Source: Gammaproteobacteria bacterium (GTDB lineage: Bacteria; Pseudomonadota; Gammaproteobacteria; S012-40). Taken from it: 60,499 bases of DNA. The position numbers and the translations under genes were made by a program. The notes beneath the pieces were generated by a model, which ran no database searches, was not told where the DNA came from, and was given only the letters and a program-made list of their open reading frames with translations. The DNA lies in contig JALUUH010000032.1 of NCBI GenBank assembly GCA_027021445.1, forward strand, positions 1 through 60,499, in the 5' to 3' direction. This document shows positions 41,000 to 50,565 of the stretch, piece by piece. Position 1 is the stretch's first letter, and each line of letters begins with the position of its first letter.

Positions 41000-43321
41000 A
41001 TGAACACCGCCATAAAGATTTGCCTACACTGTGTTTTATTTGCTATAGCCGCAGTACACGCCGATAGTGAGACAGTAATCCTAAAAGTCTATGTCAACAC
41101 GGTGGATCGTGGCGATTACTTTTTTTATATTACACCAGACAACAGCTTATCGATTGGTCGTGAACAGTTACTAGACATGGGGCTGCGACAACTACCGGCT
41201 GATATGACGGGCAACGCTGATGGCGTTGCTTTAGATGATTTGCAGCAGGTGCAATACCGATTGGATATGGCTCAGTCGATGTTGCATATCGAAGCTCATC
41301 CTGATTTGCTCGCACACCATGTGGTGGATCTAGGTCGACGGCCAACCGAGACGCCAATGTTGTTGCGCGATACTACAGCTTACCTCAACTATAATATTCG
41401 CTATGACGAATTTGGATCCACATCAAGTAACAATAGTTATTCTATGCCGTTGGAGCTGGGTCTATCCTCGGGCACGGCTGTTTTGAGTTCGAGTGGATCT
41501 TATTACCGTACGGCTCGTGCGCAGCGGTGGCAACGTCATGCAAGCCGCTTAATCTGGGATGACCCGGGTCGGTTGAATCGCTGGATCGCGGGAGACTTTA
41601 GCGCGTTTTCTGGACTGCTAGGTGGCGGTGGTGCATACGCGGGGCTGAACCTTTCACGGCGATTTTCACTGCAACCTCAGGTGCGCCGTGGACCGGGATT
41701 GGACTTAACGGGTATGTTATGGGCACCATCAGAAATCGAAATTTATGTCGATGAACGCTTGGTCCGGCGCGAACGTTTGCCGCCAGGGCAGTTCACACTT
41801 AATAACGTACCGACTTATTCTGGGGTAGGTCAGACAACCATGGTGATCAAGGATATGCTGGGTCGCGAGCAACGCATCATTACTGACTTTTACCGTTCTG
41901 TGCAACTATTGGCGCCGGGACTGCATGATTACAATCATAGCCTGGGATTCCCGCGTCGCAACATCGGGCTAAGCGACCAATATGCGCTACGGCCGGTTTA
42001 TCTGGGATTCCATCAGTGGGGTATTACCCGCGCCTTGACCGCGGGAATGCGTGCCGAAGTAGCAGCATCAATGATTAACGCAGGACCGACGGTTGCTTTT
42101 GTTGCCGGCCCTCTCGGGGAAGTGGAGATGGCGCTTGCAGCAAGTCGAACACGCAACGAGCGCGGTGTAGCCGCCCATGTGTCACATTATTATCGTAGCG
42201 CCGGGTTCAGTACCCGTTTCTCATTGCGCGCGACCTCGCGGCGTTATGCGCATCTTAGCTTGACGCCGCAACAAAACCGGGCCGCGCTACAAGGCCTGTT
42301 CGGCCTCGGATATCATCACGCCAAACTAGGTTCTGTTGCGCTGACTTATAGTCAAACTCTTGGTTATGCGACGCCAACGCTTGCCAGTTATCGCTTATCT
42401 TTTGCGCGGCGTACGTTTGCTCGTAGCTTTATCTCTGCGAGTTTGTTATACAGCGATGGCCTTGGATCCCGTTACAGCGCAGATTTACGCCTGACCGTGC
42501 CGCTGGGTAAGCAACATAGCATGAGCGCCGACCGGCGTGTGGCAGCAAATGAAGAAACCGATACCGTCAGTTTACGCCAACAACTCCCGACAGAAAACGG
42601 CTTGGCTTATAATACGTGGTATCAGCGGCGCCGTGCTCAACAACGGTTAGTTAGTGATAACACACGGCTTGGCCTACGTTACCAGGCGTCCGTGGGTCGA
42701 TATACCGCAGACTATGAACGCAGCGATACACTGGCTCGCTCAACCCTGAGCGCTGCGGGTAGTTTCACCGTTGTTGGTGGTGTGTTACGGCCCTCGCGCA
42801 CGGTACGTGATGGTTTTGCATTGGTCAAAGTAGGACGTTTACCAGGCGTACGCGTGTATCGTCAACATCAACTCGTTGGCCGTACGGATAAACGAGGTGA
42901 AATTCTAGTACCGAATTTGATCTCATACCAAAACAACTTACTGTCGATAGAGGACAAGGACATACCCATCAACTACGCGCTGAGCAATACTAAGATATTT
43001 GCGTCGCCAGTCACCAAAGGCGGCGGCGTGGTCGAATTTAATCTTATCCGTTTGCAGGGATTTGTCGGTTATGTTTATTTCGATAACGGTAACGGATTTG
43101 CGCCGCTGGAATCAACTCCGCTACGTATCGCCAACGACAAGCGTGTGATCGATACAATCATCGGCTTCGATGGTGAGTTTTACCTCGAAAACTTGCAACC
43201 CGGCAACTATCAGCTCAGCGTGGATTTGGCCGCAGGTCAATGCGAGGCAACACTAAGCTTGCCCGACAGCGAGCAGATGATGGTTGACCTCGGTAAGATT
43301 CACTGTGAGATACCGGAATAA
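41000..43321 (+). CDS. Fimbrial outer membrane usher
   Basis: PAPC-type usher: VYVNTVDRGDYFFYITPD...; TDKRGEILVPNLISYQNNLLSIEDKDIPINY. Confidence 0.93.
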   Translation: MNTAIKICLHCVLFAIAAVHADSETVILKVYVNTVDRGDYFFYITPDNSLSIGREQLLDMGLRQLPADMTGNADGVALDDLQQVQYRLDMAQSMLHIEAHPDLLAHHVVDLGRRPTETPMLLRDTTAYLNYNIRYDEFGSTSSNNSYSMPLELGLSSGTAVLSSSGSYYRTARAQRWQRHASRLIWDDPGRLNRWIAGDFSAFSGLLGGGGAYAGLNLSRRFSLQPQVRRGPGLDLTGMLWAPSEIEIYVDERLVRRERLPPGQFTLNNVPTYSGVGQTTMVIKDMLGREQRIITDFYRSVQLLAPGLHDYNHSLGFPRRNIGLSDQYALRPVYLGFHQWGITRALTAGMRAEVAASMINAGPTVAFVAGPLGEVEMALAASRTRNERGVAAHVSHYYRSAGFSTRFSLRATSRRYAHLSLTPQQNRAALQGLFGLGYHHAKLGSVALTYSQTLGYATPTLASYRLSFARRTFARSFISASLLYSDGLGSRYSADLRLTVPLGKQHSMSADRRVAANEETDTVSLRQQLPTENGLAYNTWYQRRRAQQRLVSDNTRLGLRYQASVGRYTADYERSDTLARSTLSAAGSFTVVGGVLRPSRTVRDGFALVKVGRLPGVRVYRQHQLVGRTDKRGEILVPNLISYQNNLLSIEDKDIPINYALSNTKIFASPVTKGGGVVEFNLIRLQGFVGYVYFDNGNGFAPLESTPLRIANDKRVIDTIIGFDGEFYLENLQPGNYQLSVDLAAGQCEATLSLPDSEQMMVDLGKIHCEIPE

Positions 43322-43404
43322 GTTATTTCGCGCACGTTCCTAAGATGGTTTGGATACTGTCTTTTGTTTATACCTAATTATACAAGATACAAGGAGAGTA
43401 CATT

Positions 43405-43872
43405 ATGAAAAAAAATTGCCCGTTATTGGCAAATGTCATGCTGGTATTTGGCTTACAGCTGAGTGTTGTCAGTTTTGCTGCCGAAGAGAGCGTTGCGCTG
43501 GTGATTAGTGCAAACGTACCGACGCAGATAACATTAAGCGTTGAAGGTCATCCTGATCGGCTCGTCGTCGGATCCGAGGCTATCACTAAGCAACAACTCG
43601 ATTATGACGCAGTACTTACCGTACAGAGCAACAATCCCAATGGCTTTAGCCTAAGTATTGCGAGCACCGCCAAATCCTATTACCGCTGGGTGGAGTTAAA
43701 CATCGACGCACAGCATTACCTCTTGCTGCCTGGCGGCCAAGTCCATATTCCGGTTGCATATCTCGAATCGGAAACCTGGGTACATCGTCTGCGCTACCGT
43801 TTTGCTTTAGCGACCGGGGTGAGCAAGGGGCAACATTCCTGGCCGTTAGAGGTGAGCGTTGCGCCACTATAA
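43405..43872 (+). CDS. Exported protein, probable minor/tip component of the pilus locus
   Basis: Signal peptide; beta-rich; last gene of the cluster. Confidence 0.6.
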   Translation: MKKNCPLLANVMLVFGLQLSVVSFAAEESVALVISANVPTQITLSVEGHPDRLVVGSEAITKQQLDYDAVLTVQSNNPNGFSLSIASTAKSYYRWVELNIDAQHYLLLPGGQVHIPVAYLESETWVHRLRYRFALATGVSKGQHSWPLEVSVAPL

Positions 43873-43947
43873 AACAGAGCGTGTCACCGGGAGTATCGTA
43901 ATGGCGAAACCTAATATACCTGCACATTGGCAAAACCAACATGCCCT

Positions 43948-44265
43948 TTATGGCAGCAAGAGACGCTCTACCGTGCTGCCCTGTACAAGATGCTTTTCGA
44001 ATATCTCATCAATATCCTCGTGATCCACATAGGCATACCAAACGGCTGCAGGATATACCACGAGCACCGGCCCCTCAGAACAGCGGTTCAGACAACCAGC
44101 CGTGTTGATTCTAACGCCACCTTTACCCGCTATACCAAGTTCTTTTGATTTCTTCTTGGCGTAATCACGTATACTGGTCGCACCCGCATTTTCACAACAC
44201 TGCTTGCCACCATCACGTTTATTAATACAAAAAAACACATGGTATTTATAATATGACTCGTCCAT
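43948..44265 (-). CDS. (2Fe-2S) ferredoxin domain protein
   Basis: YKYHVFFCINKRDGGKQCC...GGVRINTAGCLNRCSEGPVLVVYP. Confidence 0.88.
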   Translation of the reverse strand: MDESYYKYHVFFCINKRDGGKQCCENAGATSIRDYAKKKSKELGIAGKGGVRINTAGCLNRCSEGPVLVVYPAAVWYAYVDHEDIDEIFEKHLVQGSTVERLLLP

Positions 44266-44316
44266 TATCTGCGCCAATTCTCTGATTGATAGAGCGCCAT
44301 ATTTTACTACGTGACT

Positions 44317-45624
44317 ATGAAAATAACTAACCCACAAATCGACATTGAACTTATCAAACAACAGACTTTGGCAGATACTCAACGCTGTGTCATGTGCGGA
44401 ATGTGTTCAGCACACTGTCCGACCTACGAACTGAGTCAAGACGAAAACGAATCCCCACGCGGGCGCATTGCTCTCATTCAATCCCTATTATCTGGCCGCA
44501 TCCAATCCAGCCCCAGCATTGAAAAACATCTCGATAATTGCCTGATGTGTCGAAGCTGCGAAACCATCTGCCCCTCTAAAGTCCCTTACAGCGACATATT
44601 AGCCTTTGGTCGCCATTATATAGAATCGCAAAAAACGCCCCCTGCCAAGCAAGGCTATAAGCAAACCTTGGGTTTATGGCTCATTACCCAAAACCACAAA
44701 ATCCAGCAACTCGCCTGGCTGATTAAGCTGTATCAACGTAGTGGATTACAACGACTCGTCAGAAAAACGCGTATTTTGAGACTCCTTGAATTAACGCCAC
44801 TTGGATTAGCACGACTGGAAAGGCTAATACCTAGCGCTTCAAGACTAAGCAAGCCGCATCCGGCTAGCAGTAGACCTAAAAACGACCATGAGCAAAATAT
44901 CAGTTTATTTACCGGCTGCTTGTCACCGATATTTGACCAACAAACCTTACAAGCCAGTAAAAACATCCTTGAATCTTGCGGCTACTCTGTCAATATCCCA
45001 AAAAATCAAACCTGTTGCGGCGCCATTCACGCTCATAATGGCGATCAAAAGACGGCAGGAAAATGCGCTCAACGCAATATCGATGCATTCACTCAACACC
45101 CTAGCAACAAGATTATTTATTCTGCAACGGGCTGCGGCGCGAGCTTGTCCGCCTATCAAAAAGAACACCCAAGCATCTCAAAAGTCGAAGTATTTGACAA
45201 TAATCTCGCCGACATTCTTGGTTTTTTAAGCCGTGAGTCCGCGCTTAAAAATATAAAATTTAGCGCCTTAGATAAAAAAGTGATGATTCATCGCCCTTGC
45301 CTAAGTCGGAATATATTAAAAATCACTGATCAAGCCGAAACACTTTTAAGCAACATACCAATGCTTGATATCCACTTAGCTCAAAGCAAAACCATATGCT
45401 GCGGGGCCGCAGGCAGCCACATGATCAGCCATCCTGAGCACGCGCAATCTATTCGCGAAAAACTATTAGCAGAAATCATTGCCGTGAAACCCGATATACT
45501 GGTATCTGACAACCTTGGATGTGTACTACATATCCAACAGGGCTTGCGATCAAAGGGACTAGACATCGAGGTCATGCATCCGGTAGTGTTATTGGAACGA
45601 CAAATATCCCTTAATCTAGATTAA
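44317..45624 (+). CDS. Glycolate oxidase iron-sulfur subunit-like (GlcF family) Fe-S protein
   Basis: CVMCGMCSAHCPTY, CLMCRSCETICPS and two CCG-type domains. Confidence 0.88.
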   Translation: MKITNPQIDIELIKQQTLADTQRCVMCGMCSAHCPTYELSQDENESPRGRIALIQSLLSGRIQSSPSIEKHLDNCLMCRSCETICPSKVPYSDILAFGRHYIESQKTPPAKQGYKQTLGLWLITQNHKIQQLAWLIKLYQRSGLQRLVRKTRILRLLELTPLGLARLERLIPSASRLSKPHPASSRPKNDHEQNISLFTGCLSPIFDQQTLQASKNILESCGYSVNIPKNQTCCGAIHAHNGDQKTAGKCAQRNIDAFTQHPSNKIIYSATGCGASLSAYQKEHPSISKVEVFDNNLADILGFLSRESALKNIKFSALDKKVMIHRPCLSRNILKITDQAETLLSNIPMLDIHLAQSKTICCGAAGSHMISHPEHAQSIREKLLAEIIAVKPDILVSDNLGCVLHIQQGLRSKGLDIEVMHPVVLLERQISLNLD

Positions 45625-45642
45625 ATTCAGAGAACGTATCAC

Positions 45643-46287
45643 ATGCTAAATCGTCAACTCAGTCCATTAGACCACCTACTCAGCAATTTCGACCAAGGAC
45701 TACGCACACTCATTGGTAAACCTGAAGGTACTGAACGAAAAAATCCCGCCGCAAAGATTGGTGAAAACACACTCAGCACACGTGAAAAAAAACGCGCGGC
45801 TAGCTTAATGCGGATTAACCATGCGGGCGAAGTCTCCGCTCAAGCGCTATACCAAGGACAAGCACTAACTGCCAGAAATAAAGACGTTAAAAAACAAATG
45901 GAGCGCTCTGCTCAAGAAGAGAATGATCATCTCGAATGGTGTGCACAACGACTACAAGAACTCGATAGCCATAAAAGCATATTAAACCCCGTATGGTATT
46001 CCGGCTCACTCATCATTGGTGCGCTGGCCGGAGTGGCCGGAGATAAATGGAGCTTAGGCTTTGTGGTTGAAACAGAAAAACAAGTTGAAAAACATCTTAA
46101 CGAACATCTCGAAAAACTACCCGAACAAGATATTAAAAGTCGTGTAATTGTAGAAAAAATGCGTGATGATGAAATTCAACATGCCACCAAGGCACTCGAC
46201 GCAGGCGGCGCCGAATTACCCACACCCATCAAGCACGCGATGAAAATTACAGCAAAAATAATGACCATCACCGCACATCGGTTTTAA
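45643..46287 (+). CDS. coq7: 2-polyprenyl-3-methyl-6-methoxy-1,4-benzoquinone monooxygenase
   Basis: LMRINHAGEVSAQALYQGQALTARN; di-iron ExxH motifs. Confidence 0.93.
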   Translation: MLNRQLSPLDHLLSNFDQGLRTLIGKPEGTERKNPAAKIGENTLSTREKKRAASLMRINHAGEVSAQALYQGQALTARNKDVKKQMERSAQEENDHLEWCAQRLQELDSHKSILNPVWYSGSLIIGALAGVAGDKWSLGFVVETEKQVEKHLNEHLEKLPEQDIKSRVIVEKMRDDEIQHATKALDAGGAELPTPIKHAMKITAKIMTITAHRF

Positions 46288-46470
46288 AAATCACCTAGAG
46301 TTTGTGAAAGACGATTAATCCGGAAAATGAGGAGGGCTACTGCCTATACCCATAAATACCAGCTTACCCGGTTACCTGCCTTATTATCCCGTATTCACGG
46401 GATAGACGCCGCTCGCATAAAACAGCAAAATAGTTAGCATTGAAAAATACCGCAATAGAAAGGCTGTAAC

Positions 46471-46893
46471 ATGCATTTAAAAAAAATATTGGCGATGATT
46501 TTAAGCCTTACCTTGGTATCTGCCTGCGGCGGTGGGGATGAGACGAGTCCGCCTCCTACACCCAATGGGGTTCTGCTGCTCGGTGTTGACGAAGACAATG
46601 CTGTCGCTAAAACCCTGTTACTATCTCCAACACCTGTTAATCCGAGCCAAATCAAGGTCGGTGGCCTGCTCAGCACCCGTCTGGATGCGGTCATTAACCC
46701 GGCTGCTACGGTCGCCGAAATAAATACCGCACTCGAAAGTGTAGGCGCCAAAATCGCCTATCAAGAAACACCTGATTTTTTCGGAAACTCAAATCTCCGT
46801 ACCATAACACTAGGCGGAACAAGCAAAATAATTGTCACCAAGAGCTTGTCAAAAAATAAACTGATTCATCATTCAGATCGTGGAACACAATAA
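46471..46893 (+). pseudogene. Lipoprotein N-terminus truncated by fusion to an IS3-family transposase fragment
   Basis: Lipobox LVSACGGG; C-terminus ends LIHHSDRGTQ (IS3 OrfB DDE-region motif). Confidence 0.75.
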
Positions 46894-46965
46894 TCATGAG
46901 CGGTTACATTCATCTATTGGTTATCTAAGTCCAGTAAATCATGAGGTCTTTATGGTTACGCACAG
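46860..46965 (+). mobile_element. IS3-family transposase (OrfB) remnant with internal deletion
   Basis: LIHHSDRGTQ followed in another frame by NNHERLHSSIGYLSPVNHEVF, both hallmark rve-domain segments. Confidence 0.82.
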
Positions 46966-47225
46966 TTTTTACAAATTTTTTATCGGATCAAGTTGAGATC
47001 GCATCGCTTTACTACACCACTTCCTTAAAAATAGGAGGATTTATATAAACTGTGACATTTACAAATTGACACCCAGTCTCATCACAAAGGCACTGCCAAC
47101 AAAACGAAGAAGCGGCCTCGCAGATTTCAAATCATATTCGTGATTTAGCACTATGAATCGATCGGGTTGTTAGGTAAGCTATAGCGGTAGCGAACGCTTT
47201 GGCTATATGTAAGCAGAGAAACTCT

Positions 47226-47672
47226 ATGACCATCGACAATTTAACATGGCATGCTAATTCAAGTGAATACCCACCAGATGTACCACGTGAAAACGGCTGT
47301 ACACATATTGGAGTTTTTTTAGCTTGGGCTATCATTAATGACTTAGTAAGCGAACAGTTTTTAAACACTCATGGTGACTTGATAGAACAAGTGCGTCATA
47401 AAAAAATAACCGGCAGGGAGTTATTACTCAAAGCCTGTAATGCGGAAATTCAAGAGAATTATTTCAATGAAGAAGGCCAACAGTTTGTAAAAAACTACTA
47501 TAATTCTGACAAATATATTAATGACTATGCAAAAACTATAGGCACCGCCCAGGTAAGCACGGTTTATCACGTTGTTGACTCTTGGAAATCCTATGATTTT
47601 ATCACCAAAAAAATAGATCAACGTTACTCAGACTGGAAGTCTGGTAAAAAGTGGTGGGAGTTTTGGAAATAA
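47226..47672 (+). CDS. DUF7832-like protein
   Basis: LTWHANSSEYPPDVPRENGCTHIGVFLAWAI...YHVVDSWKSYDFITKKIDQRYSDWK. Confidence 0.65.
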   Translation: MTIDNLTWHANSSEYPPDVPRENGCTHIGVFLAWAIINDLVSEQFLNTHGDLIEQVRHKKITGRELLLKACNAEIQENYFNEEGQQFVKNYYNSDKYINDYAKTIGTAQVSTVYHVVDSWKSYDFITKKIDQRYSDWKSGKKWWEFWK

Positions 47673-47709
47673 TCCAGTACTTTATCAAGGCTATTTTGAA
47701 GAGAGATAT

Positions 47710-48567
47710 TTAGCCCATTTCAGCCATTATTGCTTTAATCAATTCTGGAGTTTCAAAACTAATGCGGCCTAAGTTACCGTCCCGAATATCATGTAATAAA
47801 ACTTCTGACGCTTTATGCAAATCTATTCGACCTCCGGCACGCAAACCACCTCTCTTTTTTCCAATTTCCACAACGAGTTCATCCGCCGTTTGCGGTAATT
47901 CTTTTAGCTTATATCGGCGGTTCAATTCTTCTGGGTAAGCATGTAATAAATAATTCGCCGCAAACATGGCAATATCCTCAAATTCAATAGCTGTATTTTT
48001 TACCGCCCCAGTCACGGCCAAACGATAGCCGCAATCATGATCATGCATTCGCGGCCATAATATTCCTGGCGTATCAGATAACAAGATTCCATTATCTAAT
48101 CTTATTTTTTGCTGTGTTTTTGTCACTGCGGGTTCATTGCCCACCTTGGCAATGGTCTTTCCCGCCATGATATTTATTAATGTTGATTTTCCAACATTCG
48201 GGATACCCATAATCATGGTTCTAACGGGTTTATATTCCTTGTTTCGGTTCGGCGCTAAACTTTTGCATAGCTTAAATATATTTTTTATTTCTCCCACTTT
48301 ATTTTTACTAAAAGTAATCGCTTTCACGCCCTGCTCTTGCTCAAAATATTTCATCCATCTCGCGGCAACAATCGGATCTGCCAAGTCCATCTTATTGAGT
48401 ATTTTAATATGCGGCCGATGTTCACGTAACTCGGCTATGTGTGGATTTCCGCTGCTATACGGAATACGCGCATCCAAGACTTCAATCACGACATCAATCA
48501 GAGGCATCACCTCTTGCATTTTTTTGCGGGCCTTATGCATATGCCCTGGGTACCAATTTATGCTCAT
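47710..48567 (-). CDS. Ribosome biogenesis GTPase YlqF/RbgA-like
   Basis: MSINWYPGHMHKARKKM; circularly permuted G motifs NKMD, GIPNVGKSTLIN, DTPGILWP. Confidence 0.93.
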   Translation of the reverse strand: MSINWYPGHMHKARKKMQEVMPLIDVVIEVLDARIPYSSGNPHIAELREHRPHIKILNKMDLADPIVAARWMKYFEQEQGVKAITFSKNKVGEIKNIFKLCKSLAPNRNKEYKPVRTMIMGIPNVGKSTLINIMAGKTIAKVGNEPAVTKTQQKIRLDNGILLSDTPGILWPRMHDHDCGYRLAVTGAVKNTAIEFEDIAMFAANYLLHAYPEELNRRYKLKELPQTADELVVEIGKKRGGLRAGGRIDLHKASEVLLHDIRDGNLGRISFETPELIKAIMAEMG

Positions 48568-48672
48568 ACTATTTTTCTAATTCTCGAATTGACGCTTTAT
48601 TGACGAAGATCAACTATTCTACCACGTGAACCCTTTCACTGATCTAAAGAATGAGCATGCCTGATTAGCGTA

Positions 48673-48786
48673 GATTTTTCGATCAAATGAGGCGAATAGC
48701 CATTGCTATTTAACGAGTTTGATCGAGAAATGTATGCAATCAAGTTTGTTCGCAGTAGGTCAGTCTGTTCTCGGACAAACCCCTAG
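48673..48786. repeat. Family B copy 4 adjoining a long imperfect hairpin
   Basis: gcagtaggtcagtctgttctcggacaaacccctag (48752-48786); tttttcgatcaaa...tttgatcgagaaa inverted repeat. Confidence 0.75.
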
Positions 48787-48790
48787 CTCT

Positions 48791-49522
48791 CTAATCTTGC
48801 TTAAACAACCCTTGATAAGCTCGACTAACCTCTATTTTATGCGTGCCTATATTTATCAATAACCGACCGGACAACGTCTTGGTAATAGATTCTACCGCGT
48901 TAACACGAACAATCGAACTACGATGTACTCGCCAGAAATCATCAGGATCCAGTTGAGTTTCGAGTTTTTTCAAACTACTGCGTAATATGTATTCCTTCCC
49001 CTTTACATACGCAGAAGTATATTTTTCATTTGAATGAAAATAATCGATGTCCGCAACTTGGATTAATTTAACCTCTTCCTGAAAAGCGACTTTAAGCCAT
49101 TTTAAGTATGTGTTTTTAGTTTGCAGTTTTTCTAATAAATGACTGATATCTTGAGGAGATTTTCCCAAGCGTTGTTCAATTCTTTTTTTAGTTTCCAGTA
49201 AACGTATTTTGCTGACAGGTTTAAGCAAATAATCAAGCGCATTATTTTCGAATGCTGCAATCGCATATTGGTCATAGGCGGTGATAAACACGATATGGCA
49301 ATCATCTTTGCACTGACTCGCAACCTCAATACCGGTTAGCCCTGGCATATTAATATCAAGAAATGCGATACTTGGTTGATGTTCAATAATTCCCTTAAGG
49401 GCTTCAATACCATTTTCAACATCACTCACAATGTTGAGCTGTGGCCAGGTTTCTTTCAGCAAATCGATCAGATAAACTCTTAATAATTCTTCATCATCAG
49501 CAATGAGTGCTGTCATTTTCAT
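48791..49522 (-). CDS. LytTR-family response regulator
   Basis: DINMPGLTGIEV receiver; LytTR domain WLKVAFQEEVKLIQVADIDYFHSNEKYTSAYV. Confidence 0.95.
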   Translation of the reverse strand: MKMTALIADDEELLRVYLIDLLKETWPQLNIVSDVENGIEALKGIIEHQPSIAFLDINMPGLTGIEVASQCKDDCHIVFITAYDQYAIAAFENNALDYLLKPVSKIRLLETKKRIEQRLGKSPQDISHLLEKLQTKNTYLKWLKVAFQEEVKLIQVADIDYFHSNEKYTSAYVKGKEYILRSSLKKLETQLDPDDFWRVHRSSIVRVNAVESITKTLSGRLLINIGTHKIEVSRAYQGLFKQD

Positions 49523-50565
49523 AGCTCACCCAAGGGAATATGGAGTGTTACTTTTAAGCCTTTTGGTTCATTTTTTTCGATAAACAGATCCGCGTCTTCA
49601 GCGAATAGAGATGTTAGACGCTGCTTAATATTTTTTAGTCCAATGCCATCAGTGTCCATATTATTTGTGCCCTTCCCAGTATCAACAACGGTGACGGACA
49701 ATATTCCTGCTTTTTTATCTATATTAAGCATTATAGAGCCTCCGTCAATTTCTGATTCCAGACCGTGACGTATAGAGTTCTCCACCAATGGCTGAATCAA
49801 TAACGGTGGAAAACGTATTTCTTTCAGATCATCCGCGCAAGCAATATCATAATTCAGCCTTTTTCCCATGCGAATTTTTTGAATACTCAAATAGGCATTC
49901 ACAATATCGATTTCATCACCTAAGGTAGTATCACTTTCCCGAGTGCGCGACAGGCTTGCTCTTAAATAATCGGTAAAACTCTCGAGCATAACTTTAGCAT
50001 CATGGGGTCGACTATCGATGAGACTCAATATATTAGATAAAGTATTAAACAAAAAATGAGGTTCAATTTGCGCCTGCAAAAGCTTAAGATTATTATCAAT
50101 TAATGCACGTTCATATTCTATTTGTTTCAGTTTTTCAATATTCAATTGATTGCTGATTTCTTGATGCTTGGCAATCAACGAAAAATAATAAACGACAATA
50201 CAACCAATGATAATGGAATACAAAAAACTGGAAATCATAATGTCGCGATTTTTCTCGACCATTATCATTTCTTCACTCCCGGTCAAAAATGTGGCCAAAC
50301 TAATCCCAACCAAAACACCAAGAACGATCGCGATGCCCAATTGAAGGATATGTGGATTACGCTTTTTTTTCAGTGTTAAACTAATACATACAAAGCTCGC
50401 GACTGAAATTCCAATCGATTGGGAATAGATAAAATTTATCCAAAAATCAGTTTGCGTCACCAATGCCAAAAACACAGCAATGAAGGTATTGATTATCAGA
50501 AGTTTCAACCACTGCCGTTTTTCAAAACCAAATAGAAAAAACCCCTGATATTCTGAATTTGCCAT
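49519..50565 (-). CDS. LytS-like sensor histidine kinase
   Basis: TM segments; LQAQIEPHFLFNTLSNILSLID; HATPase domain. Confidence 0.94.
   Translation of the reverse strand: MANSEYQGFFLFGFEKRQWLKLLIINTFIAVFLALVTQTDFWINFIYSQSIGISVASFVCISLTLKKKRNPHILQLGIAIVLGVLVGISLATFLTGSEEMIMVEKNRDIMISSFLYSIIIGCIVVYYFSLIAKHQEISNQLNIEKLKQIEYERALIDNNLKLLQAQIEPHFLFNTLSNILSLIDSRPHDAKVMLESFTDYLRASLSRTRESDTTLGDEIDIVNAYLSIQKIRMGKRLNYDIACADDLKEIRFPPLLIQPLVENSIRHGLESEIDGGSIMLNIDKKAGILSVTVVDTGKGTNNMDTDGIGLKNIKQRLTSLFAEDADLFIEKNEPKGLKVTLHIPLGEL

Noticed and set aside
47040-47226. Possible integron attC site or cassette structure upstream of the DUF7832-like gene
   Set aside because: A gttgttagg-like core is present, but I could not find a matching RYYYAAC partner, a second attC or an integrase.
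48137-48580. 147-aa plus-strand ORF
   Set aside because: Antisense to the YlqF-like GTPase; no family resemblance.
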